Both the position numbers and the translations under genes were made by a program. From assembly GCF_001858045.2 (NCBI RefSeq), contig NC_031983.2, positions 28,373,674 to 28,437,673 on the forward strand: a DNA stretch of 64,000 bases. The letters are read 5' to 3'. Positions within the stretch are counted from its first letter, which is position 1. Every line of letters begins with the position of its first letter. Shown in pieces: positions 25,201 through 37,660 of the stretch. Below the pieces are notes generated by a model. That model searched no databases. It saw only the letters and a list, made by a program, of their open reading frames with translations, and was not told where the DNA came from. The stretch is from Oreochromis niloticus (lineage: Eukaryota > Chordata > Actinopteri > Cichliformes > Cichlidae).

Positions 25201-28200
25201 ACAGCTGGAATTATAGTGAATACACAGCGTGACTCAGTGATGCTGGTTGCTTTCTTTGCTTTTGCAAATCTACAACAAATGACGTGGCAGCGTGAAGTGT
25301 ATCAGCATAGAAATGAGAAGCGTCCCTGCACCAGGTTCTCATCATCATATCAGCTCCACACTAACTGAAATCGAGTCAATGAAATCAGAAACAGATAAAA
25401 ACAACACAAACTTTGTGTGTACACTTTGTTTTCACATAAGACATTCCAGATGCCGTCAACCCTCTTTAGGCACTTTCTGTAACTTTGAATTAGATGCAAA
25501 AAACAAGAACAGAGCATAGTACAATTTAATAATCCTAAAAAAGAAATAATGTGGCTTTTTAATACAAATCAGGCCGTGTTTGTTTATTGCCTTTAATTTA
25601 TCTATCAGTTTAGATATCTTTGGCTTCCTGGGGTCTGAATCACACACAGATGGAAACACAGTAACTCCACAAATGTTCAATCAAGATCATCAGAACTGAA
25701 GCCACAGCCTTCAGCAGGTTAGCTTAGCATTGAGACATGACACATGCTAACAGCCGTGTCAGTCCTGCAGGCGTGTAACGAAATCTAGCGACTGCAGACG
25801 GACCTTTAATCAACACAGTATCGCTGTATGTAGAACAGCTCCAGGACCTCGTTACAGCGTCCTAAAGAAGCAAATGTGTTGCCATGGTTTTATATGTTCT
25901 TTTCTTTTTGAATTATATTATTGGGGAAATGTATTTCCTGTGATATTATCAAGTATTTTGAGATTATGCTTTTACTTTATGGTTATTCTCATTCAGGGTC
26001 ATTTCTGTCCTCATTTTATTGTTACAATCTTTAGTCTCCCCGTTTTCTTCTGTTTTCTACTGTTCTCTGTCTTTAGGACGTTGTCCTATCGGTCATAATT
26101 AAGCAGGAAGCGGATCCGAATTGCAGACTTTGAGGTGAAATAGATAAACTGAAAAAAAACAGTGTTATTTTGAGCAGCAGCAGCAAATCTGCAGTGCAAA
26201 TGAAAACTGAGTTTCAGACAAAACAAACCATGTGAAAAAGAACAATAAGACAAGGACGGCTTAAACACAATGAGGTAATCAGGGAGATGACACACACCCG
26301 CGAACACAGGTGAGCAAAATCTGACCAACGAGACAGAGGAAACAAAGCTGAACACGATGCACACGGCGCGAGAGGCAAGAAACAAACACTGAGACAGAAA
26401 CTGAGACGCACAAACGTGACACAGACTAGACGCAGGGAACACAGGAGCACAACCTGACAACACAGCTAACAATGAGAACTATGAACACAGAATATGGACA
26501 AAAACACAACCTAAGAAAAGTCAAACAGAGAACATTCGACAGAAACTGAAAGTGTGAAGCGCAGGATCATGAAACTGTCCCCCAAATTAGCTCATTAATG
26601 TTCAGGGCTGCTTCTTTGTTTTTCAGCAGTTTGTTCTGAATTGATCATTTTCTCCTGCGTCCTCCCTGTATGTCACTCATTTGACCCTCTGAGTTTGACT
26701 CTGAAATACGTGGTGTAATCATTCACAACAAAAACACGAGCATGAGCGAGGTGGCGTTTCTGTTTTCATGAACCAATCGGAAGCAAAATTGTGCCGTGTA
26801 CACAATGTAATCTAATTACATCCTGGCTGAAATGAGCGAGGATGTATGTCCTCGCTCATTTCAAAACAACAGCAAGTTTTTTGTCATCACTATTTTGGGT
26901 CGGCACACGTAAACCTCAGAGCCACTGAACTCACACCCTGTATAAACGAGGCGTTCGTGGCCGCCTGTTGATCTCTCGGCTGAACCAGTCTGCATCTTCA
27001 GATGTTATTGGAGTTGAAAAAAGAAGAAATGGGGCAGTGGGACATACACTCTTTACTTGTGGTGACCTGGTGCTTTAGGGTGTGCAAAAAACTCATACGA
27101 GTCATTTTATGAGCTCTTAATGGCGGCCTGAGCTTTACTCCAATGAGGCAATCCTTCGCTGGCTGGCTACAACCAAATTAGGTCATGCCTTTAAACCCAC
27201 TTCATGCAACACCATTTTCAGTTCATGCTGCGTGGTGGTTATGGCTACACATTCACTCGCTGCTGTTGATGGACACAAAACAAAGCACTAGTCTCACAGC
27301 CATGTTGTGTCCTGGGGCAGGTTTTGAGTTGACCTCTGTAAAGGTCACCGTAACTGAGAAACGAAGCCGAAAACGCCACAATCGGGTTTTAATCTGGAAA
27401 AAGAGGAGAACCTTTAACGAGGGCAACACCGGGTAACCCGACCTCAGGAGTATGAGCATCCGGCTGTGATGTAATGTGTTCCCGTGTGTGTGTTTGCACT
27501 TGAATCCCCACCTGCAGCACGCACACACCTCCAAACTTTTTTGTCCAACAGTCAATAAAACGTCCCAGCATGAGAACCGCGAGGCCCGCTCCTGCCCCAA
27601 ACGTGGGAAGAGGAGGAAGTGCTGAGTCGACACACTGCAGTATTGTTTTAGCGGAGAAATGTGATGACCGGAGAGATTTGTCGTTCTCAACCCGAGTTTG
27701 AGGGCCCGCTTTTAATGAGCGGAAAGTGAAGCCTGGGAGCTGAATTTGCATGAAAGGCTTGGAAAGTAATCACGAAGCCTGGTGGGCGCTGGAAACACAG
27801 GATCTCTGTGCTGTCTGTAGTCGGCACGGTGTCAGATTTCCAAGATTAACTGCTTTCAGCACAAGTTTCTGCACATGTACGAAGAAAGAAACGGTGACGT
27901 GACCTCACCGAGTGGCATCAATTCATCACTTTGCTTTGGAAAAGGCCGTTTTATCATGTACGCTGGTGCTATCGGCACCTTCCGTTTGGGTTTGTTCACC
28001 ATGTGTTAAATTAAGTATGAGGTCACTGTTTCAGCAGACGGATTGTGTCAGAAGCAAAGACCGTTAATGTGGCAGACTCCGTCAGGCTGACATCATGATT
28101 TCACCTTTTTTTTCCCTGCATACTTTGCTGTGCAGAGAAAACACCGGCCTGTTAAACTCATTATCACATTAAGGCCGCCGGGCTACACTCAGAGATAAGC

Positions 28201-28429
28201 ATCAGCTATCGCTAACAGCAAATTAAACCCTGAAACTATTTACTGCTCCGTAACTTTCTCTGTTCTACTTTGCAAACATGGAGCACAGCTTTAAAGGTTT
28301 GAGTATAATAATTATAATTTTAATTATAGTGAATATGTTGTATTTTAAAGTGGTTGCTGCCTTTGAATAGTGAGTTTCTGTGTGACTGTCAGTCTCTCAC
28401 ACTGTGAGTTCTGGTCCAGTCTCCTTGAG
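22251..28429. other. Non-coding stretch, no gene recognised
   Basis: It contains the hairpin at 26828-26863 and the A/C-rich repeat-like segment at about 26200-26520. Otherwise it is unique sequence without recognisable exons. Confidence 0.45.
26828..26863. repeat. Perfect 15-bp inverted repeat with six-base loop
   Basis: TGAAATGAGCGAGGA (26828-26842), loop TGTATG, then the exact reverse complement at 26849-26863. There is no terminator-like T tract and no gene nearby. Confidence 0.95.
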
Positions 28430-28985
28430 TGTTAGTGCTGCTTCACTTCACTGAGGCTTGTGGGGATCTGTTCATGCGCAGCTCTCTGAAGGTCCCATCA
28501 CAGCATTTTAGCCGGGTTTAGGTCTGCACCTTGTTCTTCTTCTGCTGTGACCCAGTGTAGGCTGAGCTTTAGCTGTGGGACAGATGGCCTCAGTGTGCTT
28601 TGGAGAGGAGAGGAGCTCATGGTCCATTCAGTGACTGCAAGAAGCCCAAATCATCAGCCTTCCACCACCGTGCTGACAGCTGGAATGAGGTGGCTGATGG
28701 TGCTGAGCATTATGGACAAACATCTCCACAAATCTAAACCATGCTGCCATCTTCTACAATTTGAATTTGCTGGGACGTCCTCTCCTGAGAGAGCTCACAA
28801 CTTCTTGAATGATTGACTTTGATAGATGAGAAGATTGTAGGATTGTGTTAATGCACATAAATGCAGAGGTGCTCACACTGATGATGATCAGTTAATGAAG
28901 AACAGTCGATTAACAATGCTCGCTGCTAATGAACCTCTTCATTCCTGTGTAAGCAGTAAGAACGGGCTAAGTTTTTCACAGGCCT
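28430..28985 (-). mobile_element. Decayed Tc1-like transposon, inverted
   Basis: Phrases AGCTGTGGGACAGATGGCCT, GAGAGGAGCTCATGGTCCAT, CATTATGGACAAACATCTCC, TTGCTGGGACGTCC and GGGCTAAGTTTTTCACAGGC match the antisense strand of a fish Tc1-like element. Many stops and deletions are present. It resembles the element at 14490-15130 in the opposite orientation. Confidence 0.75.
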
Positions 28986-31900
28986 ACATAGGATGTCCTG
29001 AAAGAGATCTGTCTCTGTTTGACTGACTGACTGTGGTTCTTAACCTAAATGATAAACAGCCATATGGGCTACGAGCTAATGATGAACTGAAGAATTTTCC
29101 TGACTGGTCTGAAAGGTGAAATGTGGAAAATAGATGGACTGTTTCCAGATGTTGAGGCCTGGAATCTGCACCACGAGTCTGGAAAGTGTATTAAAAATGT
29201 TGCCCTTTGCTGATATGCAACGCATGCAACATTTTATGCAGTTTTAATACCTGCTGTCATTTTAGAAGATATTATATTTCCTGTTGAGGACAAGGCTGTG
29301 TTTAGTTAATCGTAACACTACCAGCTCTGCAAGCCACTGCGAGCAGGCTGCACTGAAAAAACACAAAAAGCACTAAATCACACCATAAAATGTTGGTTTG
29401 GAGCAAATCTGAAACATGAACCAGGGTAACATGTACACCAGTCGGGGATAATAAACCATCAGACTAACGGTGATTTGCACCACGGTCTGCAGTGTTTCCG
29501 GCTCATCACATCCTGCCTCTTCATCCTCTCATATTACTCCAATCCAATAAAACAGTCATGAGAAAACCCTCAATATGAAAGTGAAACTACTGGTATGAAC
29601 ATCTGTGCTTAGTCCATTTATTCCCAGGGAGTGAGTGATTTCTCTCGCACACTTACACAAACACACTTAAATAAATGCTCATGTGATTCAAACTTCCTGT
29701 TTGTCTCTGAACTTATGAGCTGTTTCTGTTTAGTCTGATGACCTGCAGCTCCTAAAACCGGACCACACGTGAACACAAGTGTTGAATGTTCACGTTATTC
29801 TTTCGTAAAAATCACCGTGCCTCCTGTTAGCTCCTTCTCAGGCTGTTTGCTTTTACTCCACATGTCGATGCTGATAGCTTTGACACCTTGTTTCCCAGAA
29901 GAGATGTTAATCTGTCTGCGATGAAGCTGACCGCATCGTTTTACTGTGGAAACGCTGGAAATGCATCCCGACACTTTTATACCAAAAATAATGTTGCCTT
30001 GGCTTTTCTGCAGAGGAAAAATTCTCCCTTTTACAATCTGCAGCATGATGGCATTAAACTTGTCGTTGCTTACTTGAAGCCCAAAAGCTTATTATCACTG
30101 TTAGCAGAGCAGCTTTGAGAGTAGTTGTGATTTTATTGCTACTTCAGAGCCCATCACGGTTCATCCAGCAGTTACACGATCTGTGTTTTTAATAAAAAGA
30201 GTGATTGTAATTGGTTGGCGTGTGGGCTGAAGCATGTTAAAAAGCCCGCAGAGCAGAAACACAGAGCTAGGTCGCATTTAAGTGAAGACCACAGTGAGAG
30301 TAAATATTATTCTATGAAATTAAGTCATACGTTCTTGGTAAGCCCTGCTGTTTGTCTGCAGCAGGTATTTCAATCTGCTGCTGGAATCTTTACACAATCA
30401 TGACATCAGCAGCGACGTGTGTCATCATAACTCTTGTCCGAACTGACAGGGATGGCGGAAATTTTGGACGAGAGGAAATCCTTCGTGCATCTGTTTAATA
30501 GCTCAGAACCCGCACGGTGGATGAGCGAGGATGTTCTTGTGTTAGAAGACAGCTAAGGCCCTCTAATCGTTTGATGAGCCCAGCAGAGTCCCAACAGTCA
30601 CAGAAGGCTGATTATTATTAAAGAATTCATCTTCCTTCAGACATTAAGACACTGAGGGGAGACTGATTTAAAAAACAGTCCTCCTGGCAAGCCTCGGTCT
30701 TTGAGAACAAGCAATCGTATGTATCATGAGATCTCACAGGCCAGCGAACATGAATACTTCCCATTTCTTTACTGTTCTGCTGGACTACACTCCGGGGAGT
30801 GCTGACTTTCACAGCCATCCAGGGCTCAGATGGCATAAAAACCTGGCAGACGCAGATTCTTACCTGGGTGTTTCCCTCTGATGAGCACTGATGATAACTG
30901 TGAACATGGCCAAAGTGTGTGGTGGGCTCCTGTGAGGCTGAGCATCTCTGTGGCTTTATAAAAGCCAAAGAATGTTTAAAAATCATTTAAACGCCACACT
31001 GGCATATGAAAAATAATTAAAGTCTACTCGAGAATGATAATTTGACAGCTTTACAAGGCAATAAAACCCACTTTTATTGCTCACGGCAAATAAAATCACT
31101 GCAACTGAGAACTGAGAACCAAAAGTGTTCTGATCAGTGGAGCTGCTCTTTGCACATTTGTTCTTGTCAGTGTGCAGAGAAGCTGGATGTGTTACACACC
31201 AGAGAAAACATACAAATCACCCCCTGCACACTCACACAACTCCACCCCCACCAGCTGTATAACAACACACCAGAATGCGAGTCCTGTGGTTTGAAGTGGA
31301 AAAATGGCTCTAAATCAGAGAACCACAAGTCACAGGCGGGCTACAGCTCACTTCCAACAATCACTGCTAGGATTCATGTGCAGGCACATGTATGCATGCA
31401 CACCTCTCAGGCAGAGCCTTCTAGTTCATACTTGCATCAGTGATAGAGAGCGAAAGAGCAGCTCGAGGAATAGTGGAGAGGAGAGAGAGGCTATACAATT
31501 AAGCAATTACAAAGTTTGGGGGGCCCGGATTTTCCATGACTTAATCTCAGCAGCTTCTGGTGTTCACCATGGAGGCTCCGCAGCGTCTCCTGGAAAGAGG
31601 CCCGAGAAAGGGAGATGGTGGTTTCTGACATAGATGGATGCACATCCCACTTCCCCGGGGTTTGGTGGTTCAGGCGTCCATCATGCATCTCTAGACAACA
31701 TAAATTCTCCTGCTTCAGTGAGGATAAACGATGCTCAGACTTCACCTTTTTTCATCTTCTCCAGCCTCACGTTCCTCTCCCATACATCCTCACCCTTTTT
31801 GTTCGCTCCTCTCCTTTGAGCTTTCTCACTTTCCATCACTTCATCTGTAATTTACTCTCTCTCACAGTTACCTTCTGCACATTCTTTGTTTTTTACAAAG

Positions 31901-34900
31901 TTATCTGGATGAAAAAGGCTGGGCTTTAGGTTTGTGCAAGCTGAAATACAGCCTGTCTGTGCAGGGTTATGTAAGACTTTGCATGACTGCGTTTCACAGC
32001 TCCCGCCCGGTCTCCACAGGCTGCAGCCTGCATGGCATTGAACTTAGCCCAACTATATTTCACAGGAGGCTATGTAAAGGAGGAGGAAGATAATGCACGC
32101 TGCCGCTTACCTCTGCTCGATGTTTTTTGCACATGTCGGCTCCCCGAGCTCGGCTGTAAAATCTATTTAGGTCAGACCTATTACATTTCAAGCCTTGTTC
32201 CTTGTCTCGGCAATTTAAGGGGCTCCGAGCACCCCGACTCCATTTGTCTCCATCCAGTAGATGTTTCTATATTTTGCATGAAACATTGTTTAAAGGAAAC
32301 AAGCAGGACAATGATACAACACAGAAATGAAACATGGGGCAAAGTTTTAAGTATTCAAGGCTGGCTCAGTATGCACAACTAGCTTAAAGAATCTTAAGGT
32401 AAATTAGATGCTTCAGCTTTAAGGTTTGATGGAACAGGTAAGAGTACAGTTCTTACATGTAGATTTTTCATTTTTGACTGCTTGGAAGGAAATGACATCG
32501 TTAACATAACACAGCCGAGTTATATTTGTTCTATGACAAATTATTCACTTTTACGGCTGAGCTCATAATCACAAGAAATCATCACTTGATGCAATTTGTC
32601 ACGGTGCTAGCATCCCATTTTGGATACCTTGTGCCGAAGCAGTGGACTGTAATGATTTCCATCTCGTTTATTCCAAAAGAAATATCCTCCGAGTGTGCTT
32701 TCATGTGCACGAGTCAAGCGTGCATGCACAACACGAGTGTTTCCAGCTACGTAGGCATCTATAGAAACGCAGTTCTGGAGAAGATCCACGGCAGCGGACG
32801 GCTTCATGTGGACTTCAGATGTTTGAAAAAGTAAAATTCCACAACACCAGCCAACAATGCAGCAGTTTGACGGTGTAAGGTACGCTATGGGCAGATCACA
32901 AGGAGTCAGCAGGGACTTCTGACATCTGAAGTGAAGACTTCAGCAGACAGGCCACTTCAGATGTGGCGGATACGGGCACGTAGAGGTCAGAGTCTTATTG
33001 TAAACTTGGGACCATCCATCCTGGAAATACAGAGATTTAAGTGCAGGCTGTACCTGTCAACACAACCCAGGAGCTTCAGACTGAGAGTCTGGGCACTGCA
33101 CTAACACGGCTAACAAGCGTGCGTGCAGCCACAGTGGCAATTGTGGCTTTAAGACATCTATCACACTGCCTATTGTCTTACTTTTAATTGCTGATGGTGG
33201 AAAAGGGGTTTAGGAAACACTACATTTGAACCCATCGGTTGTTTATCGTCTTATAAACCGTGTTGCTGACAATTTTCTGTATTTTCCCCACTGCTCCAAA
33301 CTTTATTTCCTCCCGTGTTATTAGATCAATATCATAAATGTCATGAAGTGCACATTTTCAGTGTCCAAGAATAAATGGGCTCCACACAAAGCTGTTGTAA
33401 CGCAGACAGCAACTAATGCAGGGCTGATTTTCAATTACACAGCTGAAAATGCGAGAGTCTGTTGAGTGTTGGGAAGAATAAAACCAGCATCATAAAAGTG
33501 CACTGAATGCATTCAAACAGGTCAGCAAAATGTGTACTGGGAACATGTTTTCTATTAATTGAAACTGCTTGCAGACACACTGCTGTGGCCCTTTTAAGGC
33601 AGCTGAATAGTATTTTTACATGACAGGAACCTTTATATATTGTGACATTTATATAGCACATGTCACATAAATCCTGTTATTTGGAATGTGTGCTTCAAAC
33701 CTGAGTGCAGGAATACTCCGAAACAGGAATTCGAGGCTTCTAATTTTGGTGTTCCGGCCCGCAGCCTGGTGTCCTTCCAGCTGCTCCCATATGTTGTCCT
33801 GACAGACATTCCTGGGCTGTCTGTCAAAGCCGGAGCTCAGCTCGTCTCCAAGCAGCACAACAAGACAAAGGAGGAATTAAAAATGAGATTGGGTGTGATC
33901 TTTACCTCTAAGGTGTTTGATGTGTCAGCAGCGTCCGCGTGGGTGGAGTTTTCCTTTACTCATTCATTCGTACATGTACACACACATGCTGTCTGCGGCT
34001 AAAGGGAACAAATATTACGTTTCAAAGCAGAAGAACAAAGTAATGATTTGTTTAGTTATTCCTATATGACTCTTTACTGCTCAGCTGCTCCAGGCTGAAT
34101 ATCACAGATAGTCACTGAGATTCAAAAACAGCTCCCCAGACAGTAGTTATCAAGCAAAGAGTGACTGTCTCAGCTTGTATTACCAGTAGAACAATGAGAA
34201 AAACATTTTTCTCAATTTAGCCATAGGAAGCAGCAAATTCTGCACCCGAGATCAGCCAGAATCTGTGTTTTATCTCCAATAAATACATTTTAATGGGACG
34301 TAAGAGCAGAGATGAGCGAGGACTGTCATTACATGCTCCATTAGGGTTGTAAAGAGAAAAATATGGACGCGCACTTTAGATCACAACGCCGGCGGTTGTC
34401 ACATAATCTCCTTTTCTCCTTTCCTGCTGTTTTCCTGGACCGCCACATGGCTAAAGCTGCGGTGCGGCCTCAGCAATGAGGTCTCAGGCCAGGCTGTAAA
34501 ATTTATGAACCCCTGACTCTGAATGTGGACATCGGCGATTCCAGCCTGAAGATAATGTTTGGAGCTCTGTTCATTTCAGGCAAGCAGACTGGCAAACATT
34601 ACACCTGAGATGTGTCTGGACTTCATGCCCTTTATGACCTGCTGACAAAGTGTCTGAGTGCCACTGCCTAACAACATCTACACCCAAGTCTGTCCACGCT
34701 CATTAATCGCAGTGGAGTGGTAACATTTTACACTTTAAAGAGTCAGTTTTGCTTATCGGGCCTGTGTCAGCTCAGGAGGCCTCCCCGTAACACTGTCACT
34801 GACTGTTATACTGTGGGGGCCACGGCGCTCGGGGTCTGACTTTTATACCGTCTGCCCTGCAGGAAAAGTCTTTAAACTGACAGGAAATATTTAGACAACG

Positions 34901-37429
34901 AGATCAGCTCTGGTGAAATCACAGCCCCAGTGAGACCAGACAGAGCTGTGGACATTGCACAGTAGTTTGTGGGCTGCTACATTATGAAATCATAAGAATG
35001 TTTTCCTTGGTACTGACCAGCCAAGTCTGCAGCAGAGCTTACACAAAGTAGGCAGAATTTGAAATTTTCTGTTAGCCTTTCTGACACAAAAAGACAACAG
35101 AGAGATCTTAAGGGGGGAATCGAAACTTTAGCATTGGATTTTTGCCTTTTTCTTTTGTGTAAGAATCAGTTGCACAACCACAAAATTTAAGTTTCCAAAG
35201 TTTTGAGTTTGGGAATATGCAAATGAGAGTTGACTGATGTCTCCCAAAGTTGCATTTCTGCTTTGCTGTACCTGTAAAGGTGGGATGATGTTCTCTCTAA
35301 CAGTGCATAGAGTATGGTCACAGTGTGCAGTGATGCCAACAACAACAGATCCCTACTGATTAGCACCAACATATAAAAAAGATGGTAAAACGCTTTTACT
35401 GTCTCAAAGCAACCACTAGGGGCACCAATGTGACTAAAAGTGGCCAAACCCCCAAAACTCATAATTGTTGTTACATTGTAACTAATCCTTTTCTTTAATG
35501 ACCACTTAAACACTTTAGACTAAAAGTCACATTTTAACCATTTTATTCTCTATACAAAGCAGTTTATCCACCAAACATCTGCAGCCAGTTTAGAATCATC
35601 AAGTAACCTAACATGCATCAACTCGTCAACCTAACTCCAGTTTTTGACTTTTAAAAATATTGTCCAGGCCATGTATTAATAATATGGAAACCCTTAGAGG
35701 TAATATTATAAAAACTGTGGGGTGGCTGCTGCTGTTTACCAATCACAAGTATCCTTGGGCTGAAGCATCTTTCCATATAACAATGTTTAAGCTACAGCTT
35801 TGAGTTTCAACTCTTTGTTGCTTGGTGGGCTTGGTGCATCACTCTGATAGCAGCATTTTTATGGGCAGCTACAAAACAATAAGATGGCAGACTCCAAAAA
35901 CAGAGCTGAAAGTGCATCGCAGACAAAGGAACATGTCTGACACATGTTTTGTCACCTTTGCGATCTTCCTTCCTGCAGGTTAAAGTACAGCAATACCTCT
36001 GAAATGTGCTTAAAAGAGTATATATGTATAGATTTCTCCCACAGCACATCCTCGCTACACTAAATTAAAAGTAGAAATATGTCAGATTAGTCCCTTTCCA
36101 TCCTTCAGTGAGGCTGACTTTAATCAGTGATTTATAACTGAGAGAAAATGTGAGGTTGCATCACTCAAAGTGCAATTAATGAGGTGTTGTCAGACGACGA
36201 AACACAGAAGCTCGTATCAGACTCTGTACACTCCATCTCAACTCTGACTGGAGTATTTCCAGCAGCATTTACAGTGTTCATTATCACTGTGTCGTATGTG
36301 AGTGAAAAAACAGCAGGAGTGGGGTTTTCTCAGCTCGCGCCGTTCGTCGGTCCCATGATCCCTGCTACTGCAGGAACATGTGCATGTGTGCACACATGTT
36401 TAGCTGAGGGATGCACGGCCGGTGTGCATGTGTGTGTCCTCCGTGTGAAGTAATCACAGCAGTTTATCACGCAGCTTCAGACGGCTCAGTCAGACAGTGT
36501 TTGGTTCCTCATCAGACTGCAGGAACTCCCGCTCTTTCTGTGGGTTAGACACATAAATAACCCGTGTCAGTTCGATATGTTTGTACAAACACGGTGCTGC
36601 TTTCTAGGGGCTTTTACATACACATACTGCTTTGACTACTTCTGTCCGGCTCTCCTTCACGTCCACAGAGAATACAAAGGCACTAGCCCACGCACACACA
36701 GGAGCCGTGGTGGAAACCTGAATCCATCTGCTTCTGATTACTCTAATTGGGCAGAGAGTTTGAGGAAATGTGCGACAGTTGAATTCAGGGTAGCTAAACC
36801 GACCCTGGTGAAAACTGAGTTGAAAACTCAAGAGCCTGAGGTCACACCAGCATCTGCAGTTTGGGTTTGCCTCACTTGCATGTCTGCATGACTGGTTAAG
36901 TTATGTCTGACTTTTAATTTGAATCATTTGTCCTCTCATAATGCCTCTTTAGCTCACACGCAAAGAATTAACAGAAGTCCGGAGAGCAGAGGCGATGAGT
37001 CAAGAAGTCATTGTGAGCCAGACTGAATCAATAACTCATAATCCAGAAGCTAGTCTTGTTTAAGCGTTTCCCAGTGATGCCCTTTCACCACAATAAGAAC
37101 ACATACTACTTTTGTAGCATAATTTGATATTGAAAGGTCTGGAACCCAGCTGAAGAGGTTATTTTCCCACAGTCAGAGTAAAGAAATGTAAATCAGTGGT
37201 TCCAAAATCGACCCACTTTTTTCACACCTTAGTCACAGTTTCAGCATCATTGTGTTTTTTCACCCTTCCTGATCCCGTTTGTTTAAGCATCCCATCACTT
37301 CGGCCTTTCAGTCCAGCTAACACTCAACACTCCTACCTTTCATTCCTCTGGATGTCCAGAGACACTTAAAGTCTGCTTATTCACGAGGCAGCAGTCATTA
37401 ACTCTGTCTCCTTTTTCCTGGTGCGAGTA
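28986..37429. other. Non-coding stretch, no gene recognised
   Basis: More than 8 kb without any exon that I can support. A C/T-rich segment lies at about 31730-31900. Conserved non-coding elements could be present but cannot be judged from one sequence. Confidence 0.45.
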
Positions 37430-37660
37430 ACGCAGCTCTGGCTCTAATCTGCCTGGTCTGTCTGTTGTTTCTCACTGCTTATCTTTTCTATCTCCACTTT
37501 CTCTTCACCCCAACCAGACCAGACAGATGGTTTCCTTCCCTGTTTGGTTCTGCTGGAAGTTTCTCTCTTTTAGGAATGTTTTTCTCCCCACTGTCATCAA
37601 ATGAGAAGCTCACTGAGAATTGTTTCTGTGTCTGATTAAAGATACAATAAAAGAATGGAA
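37430..37660. repeat. Degenerate copy of an abundant teleost repeat
   Basis: CCCCAACCAGACCAGACAGA ... GGTTCTGCTGGAAGTTTCTC ... GGAATGTTTTTCTCCCCACT is a decayed form of a very common fish repeat, GCCGGAGGTTTCTTCCTGTT in its usual form. Termini are not defined. Confidence 0.6.

Noticed and set aside
35405..35430. Second CTCF-like site (CCACTAGGGGCACC)
   Set aside because: One base of the core is missing relative to the consensus, so it is not supported.
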